Assembly (NCBI GenBank): GCA_905182275.1
Contig: CAJJAU010000027.1
Span: 1-64,000, forward strand
From: a gamma proteobacterium HTCC2207
GTDB lineage: Bacteria > Pseudomonadota > Gammaproteobacteria > Pseudomonadales > Porticoccaceae
DNA: 64,000 bases
Direction of reading: 5' to 3'
The notes under the pieces were generated by a model. It was not told where the DNA came from. It saw nothing but the letters and a program-made list of their open reading frames with translations, and searched no databases. The position numbers were made by a program, and so were the translations under genes. Positions 17,752 to 28,737 of the stretch are shown piece after piece. The first letter of the stretch is position 1; every line of letters starts with the position of its first letter.

Positions 17752-19782
17752 GTGGCGAATAATCTCAACCCGCAGCAAAAGGCTGCCCTGAAATATATCG
17801 ATGGCCCCCTGCTGGTACTCGCTGGTGCCGGTAGTGGTAAAACGAGTGTTATTACGCAAAAAATTGCCTACTTAGTAGAGCAATGTGACATCCCTGCTCG
17901 AAATATCGCAGCGGTAACCTTCACCAACAAAGCCGCTAGAGAGATGAAAGCGCGGGTATCTAAGTTGATGCCCAAAGATAAGTCTCGTGGCCTCACAGTG
18001 TCTACCTTTCATAACCTCGGTTTAAATATTATTCGAACCGAAATCAAAACCCTGGGCTTCAAGCCCGGGTTTTCTATTTTAGATCAGGAGGATTGTCGCA
18101 AACTCTTAAAAGAATTAATGGTTCGTCACAGCGAACTTGATGACAAGCTTCTAGATCAGGTGCAAAGCACTATTTCGAATTGGAAGAATTCATTACTTGA
18201 ACCGGGCCAAGCTACTGGCGCCGCGGATAGCACCGGCGAACAGGGAATTGCAATTCTCTATGAGCGTTATCAGAGAGCACTCAAAGCCTATAACGCTGTA
18301 GACTTTGACGATCTAATAATGACGCCAGTAATGTTGTTTAAGCAGCATCCAGAAATACTTAACAAATGGCAGCGAAGAATACGTTATCTGTTAGTCGATG
18401 AATATCAAGATACCAACCTCGCACAATATGAGTTGGTAAGAACCCTAGTCAATGAGAAACAAGCACTCACCGTAGTTGGCGATGACGATCAGTCAATTTA
18501 CGCATGGCGTGGTGCTAGGCCGGAAAATTTGATGCAGTTACAGACTGACTTCCCGGGCCTAGAGATTATAAAACTGGAACAAAACTATCGTTCAACTGGC
18601 CGTATTCTTCGCGCTGCGAACACCTTGATTGACAACAACCCTCACTTGATCAGTAAGCAGCTTTGGAGTGAGCTAGGGCCTGGTGATCCACTACGTTTGA
18701 TCAGCGCAGAAAATGAAGAGGATGAGTGTGAGCGGGTGGTTAACGAAATCATCGACATGCGGCTCAAACGACGCTGTAAGTACAGTGACTTTGCCATTCT
18801 ATACCGCGGTAACTATCAGGCTAAATTGGTTGAAATCAAACTCCAGTCGCAGAGTATTCCCTACGAAATCACTGGTGGGCAATCGTTTTATGCGAAAACC
18901 GAGATTAAAGATGTCATGGCCTATCTACGGCTACTCATCAATCCGGACGATGATAATGCGCTACTGCGCATTATCAATACCCCCCGTCGTCAAGTGGGAC
19001 CAACAACCTTAGAAAAACTCGGTAATTATGCCAATCAGCGCGGGCTGTCACTCTATAGTGCCATTGATGAAGTTGGACTAAGCGCAAGCATGCCAGATAA
19101 TAACTTACAGCGACTTAGACGGTTTAAACACTGGATCGAGCAAGTGAGTAAAAATGTTTACTCTGGCAGTCCTATCGCGGCAATCAATGAGATGCTTAGC
19201 GATGCCGACTACCTCGGCTGGTTGCATCAAAACTCCAGCAGTGACCATGTGGCGCAAAAACGTTGGGATAATGTGAATTTTTTACTCGCACAACTAACCC
19301 AAGTACTAAAAGCTGATTCTTCTGATAGTGAAAATGATAAGGGTGATAGCGCCATTGAAAATGCCATCGCCAAATTGATACTGCGTGATATTCTAGATCG
19401 CGAAGAGCAAGAGTCTGCCGATGACAAGGTACAGCTATTGACCCTTCATGCCGCCAAAGGTTTAGAATTCCCGCATGTGTTTATGATTGGTATGGAAGAA
19501 GATATATTACCACATAGAAACAGTGTAGAAGGCGGTCAAATCGAAGAGGAACGTCGCCTCGCCTACGTAGGAATAACCCGCGCTCAACGCACCTTAACTA
19601 TGACCTGCGCACGCCAGCGCACTCAGTTTGGCGAGAAGTCTGCCACCACGCCCAGTCGCTTTGTCGATGAACTGCCTGAAGATGACCTAATAAGAATCGG
19701 TGGCAATGTAGAAGTCGATGTAGAGCAGAATCAAGTTAAAGGAAAGGAATCTTTAGCCGCGCTTAAATCATTATTTGGCTAA
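17752..19782 (+). CDS. rep: ATP-dependent DNA helicase Rep
   Basis: Rep is a UvrD-family 3'-5' helicase that clears proteins ahead of replication forks and interacts with DnaB. The 676-residue product starts at GTG 17752 with NLNPQQKAALKYIDGPLLVL. It shows Walker A AGAGSGKT, motif Ia FTNKAAREMK, DEYQDTN, GDDDQSIYAWRGA, QNYRSTGRI and LLTLHAAKGLEFPHVF, that is the full SF1A set. The length and PHRNSVEGGQIEEERRL match Rep better than UvrD. It follows valS closely and converges on ihfB with a 5-base gap. Confidence 0.95.
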   Translation: MANNLNPQQKAALKYIDGPLLVLAGAGSGKTSVITQKIAYLVEQCDIPARNIAAVTFTNKAAREMKARVSKLMPKDKSRGLTVSTFHNLGLNIIRTEIKTLGFKPGFSILDQEDCRKLLKELMVRHSELDDKLLDQVQSTISNWKNSLLEPGQATGAADSTGEQGIAILYERYQRALKAYNAVDFDDLIMTPVMLFKQHPEILNKWQRRIRYLLVDEYQDTNLAQYELVRTLVNEKQALTVVGDDDQSIYAWRGARPENLMQLQTDFPGLEIIKLEQNYRSTGRILRAANTLIDNNPHLISKQLWSELGPGDPLRLISAENEEDECERVVNEIIDMRLKRRCKYSDFAILYRGNYQAKLVEIKLQSQSIPYEITGGQSFYAKTEIKDVMAYLRLLINPDDDNALLRIINTPRRQVGPTTLEKLGNYANQRGLSLYSAIDEVGLSASMPDNNLQRLRRFKHWIEQVSKNVYSGSPIAAINEMLSDADYLGWLHQNSSSDHVAQKRWDNVNFLLAQLTQVLKADSSDSENDKGDSAIENAIAKLILRDILDREEQESADDKVQLLTLHAAKGLEFPHVFMIGMEEDILPHRNSVEGGQIEEERRLAYVGITRAQRTLTMTCARQRTQFGEKSATTPSRFVDELPEDDLIRIGGNVEVDVEQNQVKGKESLAALKSLFG

Positions 19783-19787
19783 TCTAA

Positions 19788-20072
19788 CTAAATGCCGTTG
19801 TTGACTCGCATTCGCAACTCTTTACCCGGCTTGAAATAAGGTACATATTTGCCACGTAAATCAACGGCGTCGCCGGTTTTAGGGTTGCGTCCGACTCGGG
19901 CTGCACGATAATGTAATGAGAAACTACCGAAGCCCCTAATCTCAACACGCTGGTTATCAGACAGTGTCAAAGCCATGCGTTCAAGAATCATCCTAACCGC
20001 TAGCTCCACATCTCGAGGTGGAAGCTGATCTTGACTAGATGAAATTTTTTCAATGAGTTCAGATTTGGTCAT
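19788..20072 (-). CDS. ihfB: Integration host factor beta subunit
   Basis: IHF-beta pairs with IHF-alpha to bend DNA sharply at specific sites, affecting recombination, replication and transcription. The 94-residue HU/IHF-fold protein begins [12 protein letters not shown], with [25 protein letters not shown] carrying the DNA-intercalating arm (RNPKTG) and the end [10 protein letters not shown]. The frame is open to 20141, but ATG 20070-20072 matches the family start. It is downstream of rpsA as in most gammaproteobacteria, but separated by a strong terminator and provided with its own promoter. The alpha subunit gene is not in the window. Confidence 0.97.
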   Translation of the reverse strand: MTKSELIEKISSSQDQLPPRDVELAVRMILERMALTLSDNQRVEIRGFGSFSLHYRAARVGRNPKTGDAVDLRGKYVPYFKPGKELRMRVNNGI

Positions 20073-20113
20073 ACGGGCTCTTATTTGAAAAGGAAAGTTT
20101 TTATTAGTTATTG

Positions 20114-20141
20114 ATTTTATTGAAGTTTTGAAAAAATTCAA
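20114..20141 (-). promoter_or_regulatory. Promoter of ihfB
   Basis: On the minus strand, TTGAAT (20136-20141), a 16-nt spacer and TAAAAT (20114-20119) lie about 40 nt upstream of the ATG. The surrounding sequence is very AT-rich. It fits a need for independent expression, since the rpsA terminator lies just upstream. Confidence 0.6.
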
Positions 20142-20167
20142 GTAAAACCTAAACGAATTTGAGTATT

Positions 20168-20200
20168 AAAAAAAAAAGGGTGGCAAAGCCACCCTTTTTT
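20168..20200 (-). terminator. Strong intrinsic terminator after rpsA
   Basis: GGGTGGC (20178-20184) and GCCACCC (20188-20194) form a perfect 7-bp stem with a 3-nt loop. It is flanked by ten A on the left and six T on the right, so the minus-strand rpsA transcript ends in ten U. It could act in both directions. Confidence 0.93.
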
Positions 20201-20215
20201 ATCTTCTTTTGCCGC

Positions 20216-21892
20216 TTACTTGTCCATCTGCGCTTTAATCAGATCACCAATAGTGGTCGGAGCTGCTGCAGTAGATTCTTCTTCAGTAGAACGATGCGCT
20301 TTAACCGCAGCCTTTTCTTCAGAAACATCCTTCGCTTTAATCGACAAATTAATCACACGATTCTTACGATCAACATTAATGACTTTAGCTTCGACTTCAG
20401 CACCTACAGTCAGTTCTTGACGAGCATCTTCAACTTTTTCGCGAGATAGCTCAGAACCCTTCAGAATCGCTTCAATTCCTTCAGCCAGAGTAATGACTGC
20501 TCCCTTAGCATCGACTTCTTTGACAGTACCGGTAACAATTGTACCCTTGTCATTTTGATCAACATAGTTGCTAAACGGATCATCCGAAAGCTGCTTGATT
20601 CCGAGGGAGATACGCTCTCTCTCTGCATCAATACTTAGAACAACTGTCTCAACTTCATCGCCTTTCTTAAAGTTACGAACGGCTTCTTCACCGGTTTCGT
20701 CCCAAGAAATATCAGACAAGTGAACCAGACCATCTATGCCGCCATCAAGGCCGATAAAGATACCGAAGTCAGTGATAGATTTGATGTTACCTGAGACTTT
20801 GTCACCCTTAGTCTTGGTTCCAGCAAAGTCATCCCATGGGTTAGTGAAGCACTGCTTGATGCCCAATGAGATGCGACGACGCTCTTCATCAATATCCAGA
20901 ACCATAACTTCAACTTCTTGCCCAAGATCGACAATCTTTGATGGATGAACATTCTTGTTAGTCCAATCCATTTCGGAAACGTGGACCAAACCTTCAACAC
21001 CGTCTTCAAGCTCAGCAAAACAACCGTAGTCAGTTAGGTTAGTGATGGTCGCTTTAACACGAGCGCCTTCTGGGTAACGTCCTTTGATGTCGCCCCAAGG
21101 ATCTTCGCCCATTTGCTTCATGCCCAATGAAACGCGATTGCGTTCGCGATCAAACTTAAGAACCTTAACATCGATTTCATCACCAACATTAATCATCTCA
21201 GAAGGATGCTTGATACGCTTCCAAGACATATCAGTGATATGCAGAAGACCATCAATACCGCCAAGATCAACGAAGGCACCGTAATCAGTAAGATTCTTAA
21301 TGACGCCCTTCAAGGATGCGCCTTCTTCAAGATTAGCCAGCAACTCATCACGCTCGGCAGAGTTTGCACTCTCCATAACAGCACGACGACTTACCACAAC
21401 GTTATTTCGCTTAGCATCAAGCTTAATAACTTTAAATTCTAAATCGATATTCTCTAAATGAGTGATTTCACGCAGTGGGCGAACATCTACCAGTGAACCC
21501 GGCAGGAATGCACGTAGACCACGAACATCGACAGTAAAGCCACCTTTGACTTTTCCGCTGATAACACCAATAACGACTTCATCCGCTTTGTGAGCTGCTT
21601 CAAGTTCAATCCAGGATTCAGCACGACGGGCTTTTTCACGAGACAATTTGGTTGCACCAAAGCCATCTTCAACAGCTTCAAGAGCGACCTGTACCTCGTC
21701 ACCAATGGCGACTTCTAGTTCGCCCTTGTCATTATAAAATTGATCTAACGATATGACGCCTTCAGACTTCAATCCAGCGTGGACTGTTACCCAGTCTTTA
21801 TCGATATCGATTACAACGCCGGTAATAATAGCGCCAGGATTCATCTCAACAGTTTTGAGACTCTCTTCAAATAGTTCTTGGAAATTTTCCAT
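20216..21892 (-). CDS. rpsA: 30S ribosomal protein S1
   Basis: S1 delivers mRNA to the 30S subunit and is needed for translating most structured messages. The 558-residue product is the six-domain form typical of gammaproteobacteria; OB-fold repeats recur as [26 protein letters not shown]-like segments, for example [37 protein letters not shown] and [19 protein letters not shown]. It begins [14 protein letters not shown] as in relatives. It lies 153 bases downstream of cmk, the usual partner, and ends at the terminator at 20168-20200. Confidence 0.98.
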   Translation of the reverse strand: MENFQELFEESLKTVEMNPGAIITGVVIDIDKDWVTVHAGLKSEGVISLDQFYNDKGELEVAIGDEVQVALEAVEDGFGATKLSREKARRAESWIELEAAHKADEVVIGVISGKVKGGFTVDVRGLRAFLPGSLVDVRPLREITHLENIDLEFKVIKLDAKRNNVVVSRRAVMESANSAERDELLANLEEGASLKGVIKNLTDYGAFVDLGGIDGLLHITDMSWKRIKHPSEMINVGDEIDVKVLKFDRERNRVSLGMKQMGEDPWGDIKGRYPEGARVKATITNLTDYGCFAELEDGVEGLVHVSEMDWTNKNVHPSKIVDLGQEVEVMVLDIDEERRRISLGIKQCFTNPWDDFAGTKTKGDKVSGNIKSITDFGIFIGLDGGIDGLVHLSDISWDETGEEAVRNFKKGDEVETVVLSIDAERERISLGIKQLSDDPFSNYVDQNDKGTIVTGTVKEVDAKGAVITLAEGIEAILKGSELSREKVEDARQELTVGAEVEAKVINVDRKNRVINLSIKAKDVSEEKAAVKAHRSTEEESTAAAPTTIGDLIKAQMDK

Positions 21893-22045
21893 GATGGGAA
21901 GTACCTAAGGTATGACAGAGAACAAACCACATTAGATAGCGATTATCTCTTTTTTCCGCAATGCCAGTTTCTGCGGGTCAGTTACAATTAAGGCTTACAG
22001 CAGAGTGGAGCTGGCGACTGCTGGGCTGCCCGATAAATTACATGT

Positions 22046-22720
22046 CTACAATAAACGCTTAAAATCAATTATATGAAGTACCGTCTCCAATACCTCTTTA
22101 GCGCTCATATCCGAAGTGTCTATCTCTATGGCGTCCTCAGCGGCTACCAAAGGTGACACTTCTCTATTCATATCTCGCTCATCCCTTGCAGCAACTTGCT
22201 CCGCAAGGGCGCGCAGACTAACATCTTCGCCCTTTTCGATCAACTCTTTATGGCGCCGTTTAGCGCGCTCCTCGATACTCGCTGTAAGGTAGATTTTGAG
22301 ATCGGCTGCAGGAAACACTTCTGTACCCATGTCTCGCCCGTCCGCAACCAGTCCATCACCTCGAGCGAAGAGTCTTTGTCGCTTCAGCAAGGCATTCCTC
22401 ACCTCAGTGTAGGCCGCTATTTTCGATGCTAGAGCGCCGGTATCTTCAGTGCGCAGATCCCTAGTGACATTCTCCCCTTCTAGCAAAATTTGGAAGTCGC
22501 CTTGTGCTGATGTTTTGAATATGACATCCATATACTCCGCAATCAAAGATAGCTCAGCCTTATTAGACGTGTCGACTTTACGCCGCATAGCCGCAATACT
22601 TAAAACGCGATATAAGGCGCCGCTATCCAAATAATGGAATGACAGTTTTTCAGCCAATAACCGACTAACCGTGCCCTTACCTGAGCCACTGGGTCCATCA
22701 ATAGTAATGATTTTAGTCAT
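22046..22720 (-). CDS. cmk: Cytidylate kinase
   Basis: Cmk phosphorylates CMP and dCMP with ATP, recycling nucleotides from RNA and lipid synthesis. The 224-residue P-loop protein has IITIDGPSGSGKGTVSRLLA, then the substrate region LDSGALYRVLS, GRDMGTEVFPAADLKIYLTA and a late RDERDMNREVSPL segment. ATG 22718-22720 is used; the frame is open 21 bases further but the family starts here. It overlaps the end of the tyrA-aroA fusion by 8 bases and is followed by rpsA, the widespread cmk-rpsA pair. Confidence 0.97.
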   Translation of the reverse strand: MTKIITIDGPSGSGKGTVSRLLAEKLSFHYLDSGALYRVLSIAAMRRKVDTSNKAELSLIAEYMDVIFKTSAQGDFQILLEGENVTRDLRTEDTGALASKIAAYTEVRNALLKRQRLFARGDGLVADGRDMGTEVFPAADLKIYLTASIEERAKRRHKELIEKGEDVSLRALAEQVAARDERDMNREVSPLVAAEDAIEIDTSDMSAKEVLETVLHIIDFKRLL

Positions 22721-24962
22721 GGTCAGTCTCAACTTGAACATTTAGGCCAATAGCTGCCGCAGAAGTAATGAAATTCGGAAAAGACGTTGCAACATTGTTA
22801 CAGCCTTGCACAGTAATTTCGCCCTTTGCCCTAAGTCCGGCTATAGCGAACGCCATAGCGATACGATGGTCATGGTGGCTCAGAACATGCCCTCCCCCTA
22901 GTTCTCCACCCACGATCACAATACCATCGGCGGTAGATTGAGCGTCTATTCCCAGCGTAACAAGACCATCCGCCATGCTTTGAATGCGGTCACTCTCTTT
23001 AACACGGAGTTCCTCTGCCCCGGTCAAGATGGTTGTTCCCTCAGCACAGGCAGCCGCAATAAACAGCACTGGAAACTCATCAATAGCCAATGGAACTTGA
23101 TCTACAGGTATTTCTATACCTTGTAATTCGCCATACTGAATCCTGATATCAGCCACCGGCTCACCGCCCACTTCACGCTCGTTAGACAAGCCTATTTTGG
23201 CACCCATTTGGCGTAAAATATTAATAACTCCAATGCGTGTTGGATTAACGCCAACATGCGGCAAGGTAATATCTGAATCTGGAGTAATAGCGGCAGCCAC
23301 CATAAAGAACGCTGCCGATGAGATATCTGCTGGGACATCGATCCGAGTAGCCGAAAGAGCACCACCACCGGTCAATTTAGCAGTACTTTGGTCGACACTA
23401 ACCTCGTACCCGAACCCTCGCAGCATTCGCTCGGTGTGGTCACGAGTCGGAGCAGGTTCAGTCACTGACGTGGTGCCATCAGCATAAAGTCCAGCCAGCA
23501 ATACACAGGACTTCACCTGTGCGCTCGCCATTGGCATTATATAATCGATTGGTGTCAGCCTTTGCCCGCCACTAATCTTCAGCGGCGGCGTTCCTGTTGT
23601 AGATGTTTCGATAATCGCACCCATAGAACGCAGTGGGTCTGCAACCCGACCCATCGGTCGACCTGACAGAGAAACATCGCCAGTCAACTCTGTATCAAAT
23701 GCCTGCCCTGCTAGAAGACCACTTAAAAGTCGCATGGAGGTTCCAGAATTACCCATATATAGTGGTTTGCCTGGCGCCTTAAGGCCGTGCAAACCAACAC
23801 CATGAATAACTACTCGGCCCTGCTCTGGCCCCTCGATCACGACACCCATATCACGAAAGGCTTGTAGGGTAGCCAAGCTATCTTCACCCTCAAGAAAACC
23901 AGTAACTTCAGTCATTCCAGTGGCAAGAGAACCGAGCATAATGGAGCGATGAGACATGGATTTATCTCCTGGGACTCGCACACTACCGCAGGCATTACCC
24001 CCAGGTGACACTCTATAATTTATACTTTTTTCAGTCATTGGACCCTGCAGTGCTTTATTTTCAAGTAATTTTCCAAAATGATTTCGCGCGTCACGAGCGC
24101 GGGTAAAAACATCCATCAAGTAATCGTCATCACCCTGGTCGATAGCTCCGCGCAGGGTTTTGAAATTATCCATCACCCGATCAAGAATACTGAGTATTGA
24201 CTCGCGATTGGCTAGGGCAATGTCACGCCACATGACAGGATCACTGGCCGCTATTCGAGTGAAATCGCGGAAGCCACCGGCGGCATAACGAAATATTTCG
24301 CGGTTATCGCCCACCGAAGCCAGCGTATCGACTAAGGAATAGGCCAAGAAATGCGGGAGATGACTAGTCGCAGCCAAAATGGCATCGTGCTCATCAACAC
24401 TCATGGTGGACACAATGGCACCAACATTAGACCAAAGTGTACTGACCAACCTCAAATGATCGCAATCATCTGCGCCATGCGGAGTTAAAATCACTCTATG
24501 GTCTTTAAATAATTGACTATCTGCGGCTTTGACACCACTTTTCTCAGAGCCGGCGATGGGGTGACCTGGCACAAATTGATTGGGTAGTTTGCCATAAATA
24601 TCAGCGACAGCCTTAACGACACTGCCTTTAACACTGGCGACATCAGTAATGGTTACTTTATCACTCAGACATTGGTGACAGGCTGCAATGACCGAAGGAA
24701 CAGTCAATGTGGGCACACCGATCACTACCAAGTCACCGGTATCGAGCTCAGAAGCCACGGACTCAAGACTCTCGCAGGCGCGATCGATAATTCCAGACTC
24801 CAGTGCTAATTCAAGTGTAGAGGTGCGCCGAGAGATGCCAATAACGGTTTTGGCTAACCCTTGCTCCCTGGCAGCAACGGCCAGACTCGAACCAATTAAA
24901 CCGAGACCTATAATCACTAGACGATTAATCGTAGGTGCAGAATTTTCAGTTTTATTCAACAT
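22713..24962 (-). CDS. Fused prephenate dehydrogenase / EPSP synthase (TyrA-AroA)
   Basis: This is one 749-residue protein carrying two aromatic-pathway enzymes. Residues 1 to about 300 are an NAD(P)-dependent prephenate/arogenate dehydrogenase: the Rossmann motif IIGLGLIGSS is at 17-26 and HPIAGSEKSG at 134-143. Residues 317-749 are 3-phosphoshikimate 1-carboxyvinyltransferase, with PGDKSMSHRSIML at 331-343, MGNSGTSMRLLSGLLAG and RVKESDRI. Both halves look complete, with no frameshift at the join. The same fusion is known in Pseudomonas. It is flanked by pheA upstream and cmk downstream. hisC and serC, present in the Pseudomonas cluster, are absent. Confidence 0.95.
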   Translation of the reverse strand: MLNKTENSAPTINRLVIIGLGLIGSSLAVAAREQGLAKTVIGISRRTSTLELALESGIIDRACESLESVASELDTGDLVVIGVPTLTVPSVIAACHQCLSDKVTITDVASVKGSVVKAVADIYGKLPNQFVPGHPIAGSEKSGVKAADSQLFKDHRVILTPHGADDCDHLRLVSTLWSNVGAIVSTMSVDEHDAILAATSHLPHFLAYSLVDTLASVGDNREIFRYAAGGFRDFTRIAASDPVMWRDIALANRESILSILDRVMDNFKTLRGAIDQGDDDYLMDVFTRARDARNHFGKLLENKALQGPMTEKSINYRVSPGGNACGSVRVPGDKSMSHRSIMLGSLATGMTEVTGFLEGEDSLATLQAFRDMGVVIEGPEQGRVVIHGVGLHGLKAPGKPLYMGNSGTSMRLLSGLLAGQAFDTELTGDVSLSGRPMGRVADPLRSMGAIIETSTTGTPPLKISGGQRLTPIDYIMPMASAQVKSCVLLAGLYADGTTSVTEPAPTRDHTERMLRGFGYEVSVDQSTAKLTGGGALSATRIDVPADISSAAFFMVAAAITPDSDITLPHVGVNPTRIGVINILRQMGAKIGLSNEREVGGEPVADIRIQYGELQGIEIPVDQVPLAIDEFPVLFIAAACAEGTTILTGAEELRVKESDRIQSMADGLVTLGIDAQSTADGIVIVGGELGGGHVLSHHDHRIAMAFAIAGLRAKGEITVQGCNNVATSFPNFITSAAAIGLNVQVETDHD

Positions 24963-25007
24963 CGGGATACTCTACCGTTAGTCAGTGCGGCGGCTAAACG
25001 CGCCCAA

Positions 25008-26093
25008 CTATAGAACCGCGCGCGGATAAGACCCTAAGATCTTAAGGTCAGCCACATCAGAAGCTAATTCTGCGAGTACGCTTTTAACCGCTTCGTCTTC
25101 AATGTGCCCCACAAAATCAATGAAAAATACGTAGGACCATTTACTGCTTCGCGATGGCCGTGACTCAAGACGGGTCATATCGACATTATGACGCCTGAAA
25201 GGCTCCAGCAAGTCGTGCAAAGCACCTGGCTTATTGCGCACAGACACCACCAGCGAGGTTCGATCATCTCCACTAGGTGGAACTTCTTCACGTCCTATAA
25301 TTAAAAAGCGCGTAGAGTTGTCGGGACGATCCTCAATCTTTTCCCACAATTTTTCCAAGTTGTACAACTCGCAGGACATATCTCCAGCAATTGCAGCAGA
25401 GTTCCACTCTCCCTGCACTCTCTTGGCAGCATCAGCATTACTACTAACCGCGACACGCTCAATATTCGGGTAATTGGAATTCAACCACTGCCTACATTGA
25501 GCAAGGGACTGCGCATGGGAATAGACACGGGTAATATTTTCTTTTTTGGTATTCGCTCCCATCATAAAATGATGATGGATACGTAACTCAACTTCGCCAC
25601 AAATTTTAATTGAGGAATCCATAAAGCTATCTAGGGTATGACTGATCACCCCCTCAGTAGAATTCTCCACTGGCACAACGCCGTAATCACAGGCCCCTGC
25701 CAATACCTCTCGAAATACTTCATCAATGGCCGACATAGGCACAGCAACTGCACCATCACCGAAATGCTTCAGTGCAGCCTCCTGAGTGAACGTTCCCTCA
25801 GGGCCTAGAAAAGCAACTTTAATCGGCTGCTCAAGAGCCAGGCAGGCGGACATGATTTGTCGAAAAAGCCGCGCCATATCCTCATTATCAAGCGGCCCAG
25901 CATTGGACTCCATCACACGTCGCAAAACCTGGGCTTCCCGTTCAGGACGATAATACGCAGTATCCCCCAAGCTCTTTTTGACCTGGGCAACCTCCTGAGC
26001 GCAATTAGCACGCTGACTAATATTTTCCATAATTTGCACGTCTAAGGCATCAATCTTGTCCCTTAGTACCAATAATGGATCTTTTTCAGACAT
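25008..26093 (-). CDS. pheA: Chorismate mutase / prephenate dehydratase (P-protein)
   Basis: The P-protein converts chorismate through prephenate to phenylpyruvate for phenylalanine synthesis. The 361 residues show an AroQ-type chorismate mutase at 1 to about 90 (LRDKIDALDVQIMENISQRA and YRPEREAQVLRR). The dehydratase follows, starting at VAFLGPEGTFTQEAAL with the catalytic NSTRFLII, and then an ACT domain with ESRPSRSSKWSYVFFID for feedback control by phenylalanine. ATG 26091-26093 is preferred to the adjacent TTG; GGGAGA lies 9 nt upstream. It follows gyrA after 49 bases. Confidence 0.96.
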   Translation of the reverse strand: MSEKDPLLVLRDKIDALDVQIMENISQRANCAQEVAQVKKSLGDTAYYRPEREAQVLRRVMESNAGPLDNEDMARLFRQIMSACLALEQPIKVAFLGPEGTFTQEAALKHFGDGAVAVPMSAIDEVFREVLAGACDYGVVPVENSTEGVISHTLDSFMDSSIKICGEVELRIHHHFMMGANTKKENITRVYSHAQSLAQCRQWLNSNYPNIERVAVSSNADAAKRVQGEWNSAAIAGDMSCELYNLEKLWEKIEDRPDNSTRFLIIGREEVPPSGDDRTSLVVSVRNKPGALHDLLEPFRRHNVDMTRLESRPSRSSKWSYVFFIDFVGHIEDEAVKSVLAELASDVADLKILGSYPRAVL

Positions 26094-26142
26094 CAATTAC
26101 TCTCCCTGCTGCTGCGACGCGGTTCTAACAACCAACATTACT

Positions 26143-28737
26143 TTACTCATCCGAGGCAACTGTTTCAGCTGTGTCTTCGGCACCCTCAGACACAGCAAAC
26201 TCATCTTCTTCCGGCTCAGCAATTCTTGCCAAGCTCACCAAGTTTTCATTTTCTTTAAGTCGAATAATACGTACACCCTGAGTGTTACGACCAACGACTG
26301 AAACCTCATCACCTCGTGTACGTACCATGGTGCCTTGGTCAGAGATCAACATAATCTCATCACCCGAGAACAACTGTGTCGCTCCCACTAGAGGCCCGTT
26401 ACGTTCACTGGCCTGAATAGCAATCATGCCCTTACCACCACGGCCTTTGGTTGGAAATTCATCGACCTTAGTACGCTTGCCATAACCATTTTCACAGACA
26501 GTCAATAAAAAGCCATCCTGCTCCGGTATGACCATAGAGATCACCGAGCTTCCCTCAGGAAGACGCATACCACGAACACCTTTAGAGACTCTGCCCATCG
26601 ATCGAGCATCAGTACTTGCAAAACGCACCGCCTTGCCTTCGGAGCTAAACAACATGACATCACTAGAATCATCAATAATGGCGGTGCCAACCAGATGATC
26701 TCCCTCCACTAGGTCAACCGCTCTCAGACCTACACTTCGTGGCCGTGAATACTGCGTTAATGCGGTCTTTTTAACCGTACCGTTGGCAGTCGCCATGAGT
26801 ACAAATTTGTCTTCACTATACTCATCCACCGGCAGTATTGAACTAATCCGTTCGCCCTCGCCTAGCGGTAACAAGTTCACCACAGGTCTACCGCGAGAGT
26901 TACGTCCGGCAATTGGGATTTGATATACCTTGAGCCAATACACTTTCCCTAGGTTAGTAAAACAAAGAATCGTTGTATGAGTGCTGGCAACCAGCAGATG
27001 CTCTACAAAATCTTCATCTTTAACAGCAGTTGCGGACTTACCCATACCGCCACGGCGCTGGGCCTGATAATCGCTCAAAGGTTGAGTTTTCGCATAACCA
27101 CCGTGAGAAATGGTAACCACACGATCTTCCTCGGTAATTAAATCCTCAACAGTCAGATCGTGCATCGACTCAATGATTTCAGTACGCCTAGGATCACCGA
27201 ATTCGGTGACCACCGCTTCAAGCTCTTCACGAATAACCGTCATTAACCGGTTTAAGTCACCCAAAATATCTTGGTAATCGGCTATCTCTTCAAGCTTGAC
27301 TGCAAATTCCTCAATTATTTTATCGGTTTCCATTCCCGTCAATCGATGCAACCGCAGTTCAAGGATATCTTTGGCCTGTTCAGGGGACAGATAATACTGG
27401 CCGTCACGCAGCCCATATTGATCCTCTAACCATTCAGGTCGCGCCGCATGTGGCCCTGCGCGATCTAACATCTCCAACACTGAACCAGGATTCCAACCAC
27501 GTGCGATCAAACCTTCTCGGGCATCTGCAGGCGTTGAAGAAACCTTAATTAAAGCTATAATTTCATCAATATTTGCCAAAGCAATAGAGAAACCTTCCAA
27601 GGTATGCGCACGCTCGCGCGCTTTACGCAGTAAAAAGATCGTTCTGCGCGTTACAACCTCACGACGATGGCGAACAAACGCTTCAAGCATTTGTTTAAGG
27701 TTAAGAATTTTTGGCTGACCATCAACTAACGCGACCACGTTAATACCAAATACGTTTTGCATTTGAGTCTGCGCATAGAGATTATTCAACACAACCTCGC
27801 CGATTTCTCCGCGCTTGATCTCTATAACTATCCGTAGGCCATCCTTGTCTGACTCGTCGCGCAACTCAGAGATACCTTCTAACTTCTTCTCCTTAACTAA
27901 TTCAGCAATGCGCTCGATCAGGCGAGCTTTATTTAACTGGTAAGGAATCTCAGAAACAATGATTGTTTCACGACGGGTTTTTTCGTCGATCTCAATCTCG
28001 GCACGCGAACGCATGTAAATGCGGCCTCGGCCAGTACGGTAAGCTTGAACAATTCCGGCCTTGCCATTGATAATAGCGCCAGTGGGAAAGTCTGGACCGG
28101 GGATATATTCCATTAATTCATCAATGGTGATTTCGCTGTTATCAATCAGAGCTAAACAGCCTTTAACCACCTCAGTCAAATTATGCGGTGGAATATTAGT
28201 GGCCATTCCAACGGCGATACCCGAGGAACCGTTAACCAGCAAATTGGGTACGCGCGTCGGCATAACCACCGGAATCTGCTCAGTTTCATCATAGTTAGGT
28301 GCAAAATCGACGGTATCTTTTTCCAGATCCTCAAGCAACGCATGAGCAATTTTGGTCATACGGATCTCGGTGTAACGCATAGCCGCTGCGCGGTCACCAT
28401 CTACCGAACCGAAGTTTCCTTGGCCATCAACCAGCATATATCTCAATGAAAACGGCTGCGCCATTCGAACAATTGTTTCATAGACTGCTGAGTCACCATG
28501 CGGATGGTATTTACCAATCACATCACCTACCACTCTGGCAGACTTTTTGTAGGCCTTATTCCAATCATTATTTAGCTCGCTCATGGCGAACAAAACCCGC
28601 CTATGCACGGGCTTTAAGCCATCACGCACATCTGGCAAGGCCCTACCAACGATGACACTCATCGCATAATCTAAATAGGATTGTTTGAGCTCATCTTCAA
28701 TGTTTACTGGAACAATTTCTTTGGCTAAATCGACCAT
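26143..28737 (-). CDS. gyrA: DNA gyrase subunit A
   Basis: GyrA cleaves and rejoins DNA in the gyrase heterotetramer that introduces negative supercoils. The 864-residue product includes the catalytic Tyr122 in [10 protein letters not shown], the quinolone region [19 protein letters not shown] (Ser83, Glu87), and C-terminal beta-pinwheel repeats. The GyrA box is seen as QRRGGMGK, and the tail is acidic. It is the first gene of the gyrA-pheA-tyrA/aroA-cmk-rpsA row and is divergent from mtaD. AGGA lies 14 nt before the ATG, so ribosome binding may be weak or rely on another signal. Confidence 0.98.
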   Translation of the reverse strand: MVDLAKEIVPVNIEDELKQSYLDYAMSVIVGRALPDVRDGLKPVHRRVLFAMSELNNDWNKAYKKSARVVGDVIGKYHPHGDSAVYETIVRMAQPFSLRYMLVDGQGNFGSVDGDRAAAMRYTEIRMTKIAHALLEDLEKDTVDFAPNYDETEQIPVVMPTRVPNLLVNGSSGIAVGMATNIPPHNLTEVVKGCLALIDNSEITIDELMEYIPGPDFPTGAIINGKAGIVQAYRTGRGRIYMRSRAEIEIDEKTRRETIIVSEIPYQLNKARLIERIAELVKEKKLEGISELRDESDKDGLRIVIEIKRGEIGEVVLNNLYAQTQMQNVFGINVVALVDGQPKILNLKQMLEAFVRHRREVVTRRTIFLLRKARERAHTLEGFSIALANIDEIIALIKVSSTPADAREGLIARGWNPGSVLEMLDRAGPHAARPEWLEDQYGLRDGQYYLSPEQAKDILELRLHRLTGMETDKIIEEFAVKLEEIADYQDILGDLNRLMTVIREELEAVVTEFGDPRRTEIIESMHDLTVEDLITEEDRVVTISHGGYAKTQPLSDYQAQRRGGMGKSATAVKDEDFVEHLLVASTHTTILCFTNLGKVYWLKVYQIPIAGRNSRGRPVVNLLPLGEGERISSILPVDEYSEDKFVLMATANGTVKKTALTQYSRPRSVGLRAVDLVEGDHLVGTAIIDDSSDVMLFSSEGKAVRFASTDARSMGRVSKGVRGMRLPEGSSVISMVIPEQDGFLLTVCENGYGKRTKVDEFPTKGRGGKGMIAIQASERNGPLVGATQLFSGDEIMLISDQGTMVRTRGDEVSVVGRNTQGVRIIRLKENENLVSLARIAEPEEDEFAVSEGAEDTAETVASDE

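Noticed and set aside
20159-20449. Open frame on the plus strand across the rpsA end
   Set aside because: It begins in the poly-A/terminator sequence, is Phe-rich and is antisense to rpsA; no ribosome site or family features.
21961-21983. CCGCA/TGCGG stem upstream of rpsA
   Set aside because: On the minus strand it is followed by A residues, not U, so it is not a terminator for cmk. A regulatory role in the rpsA leader could not be supported.
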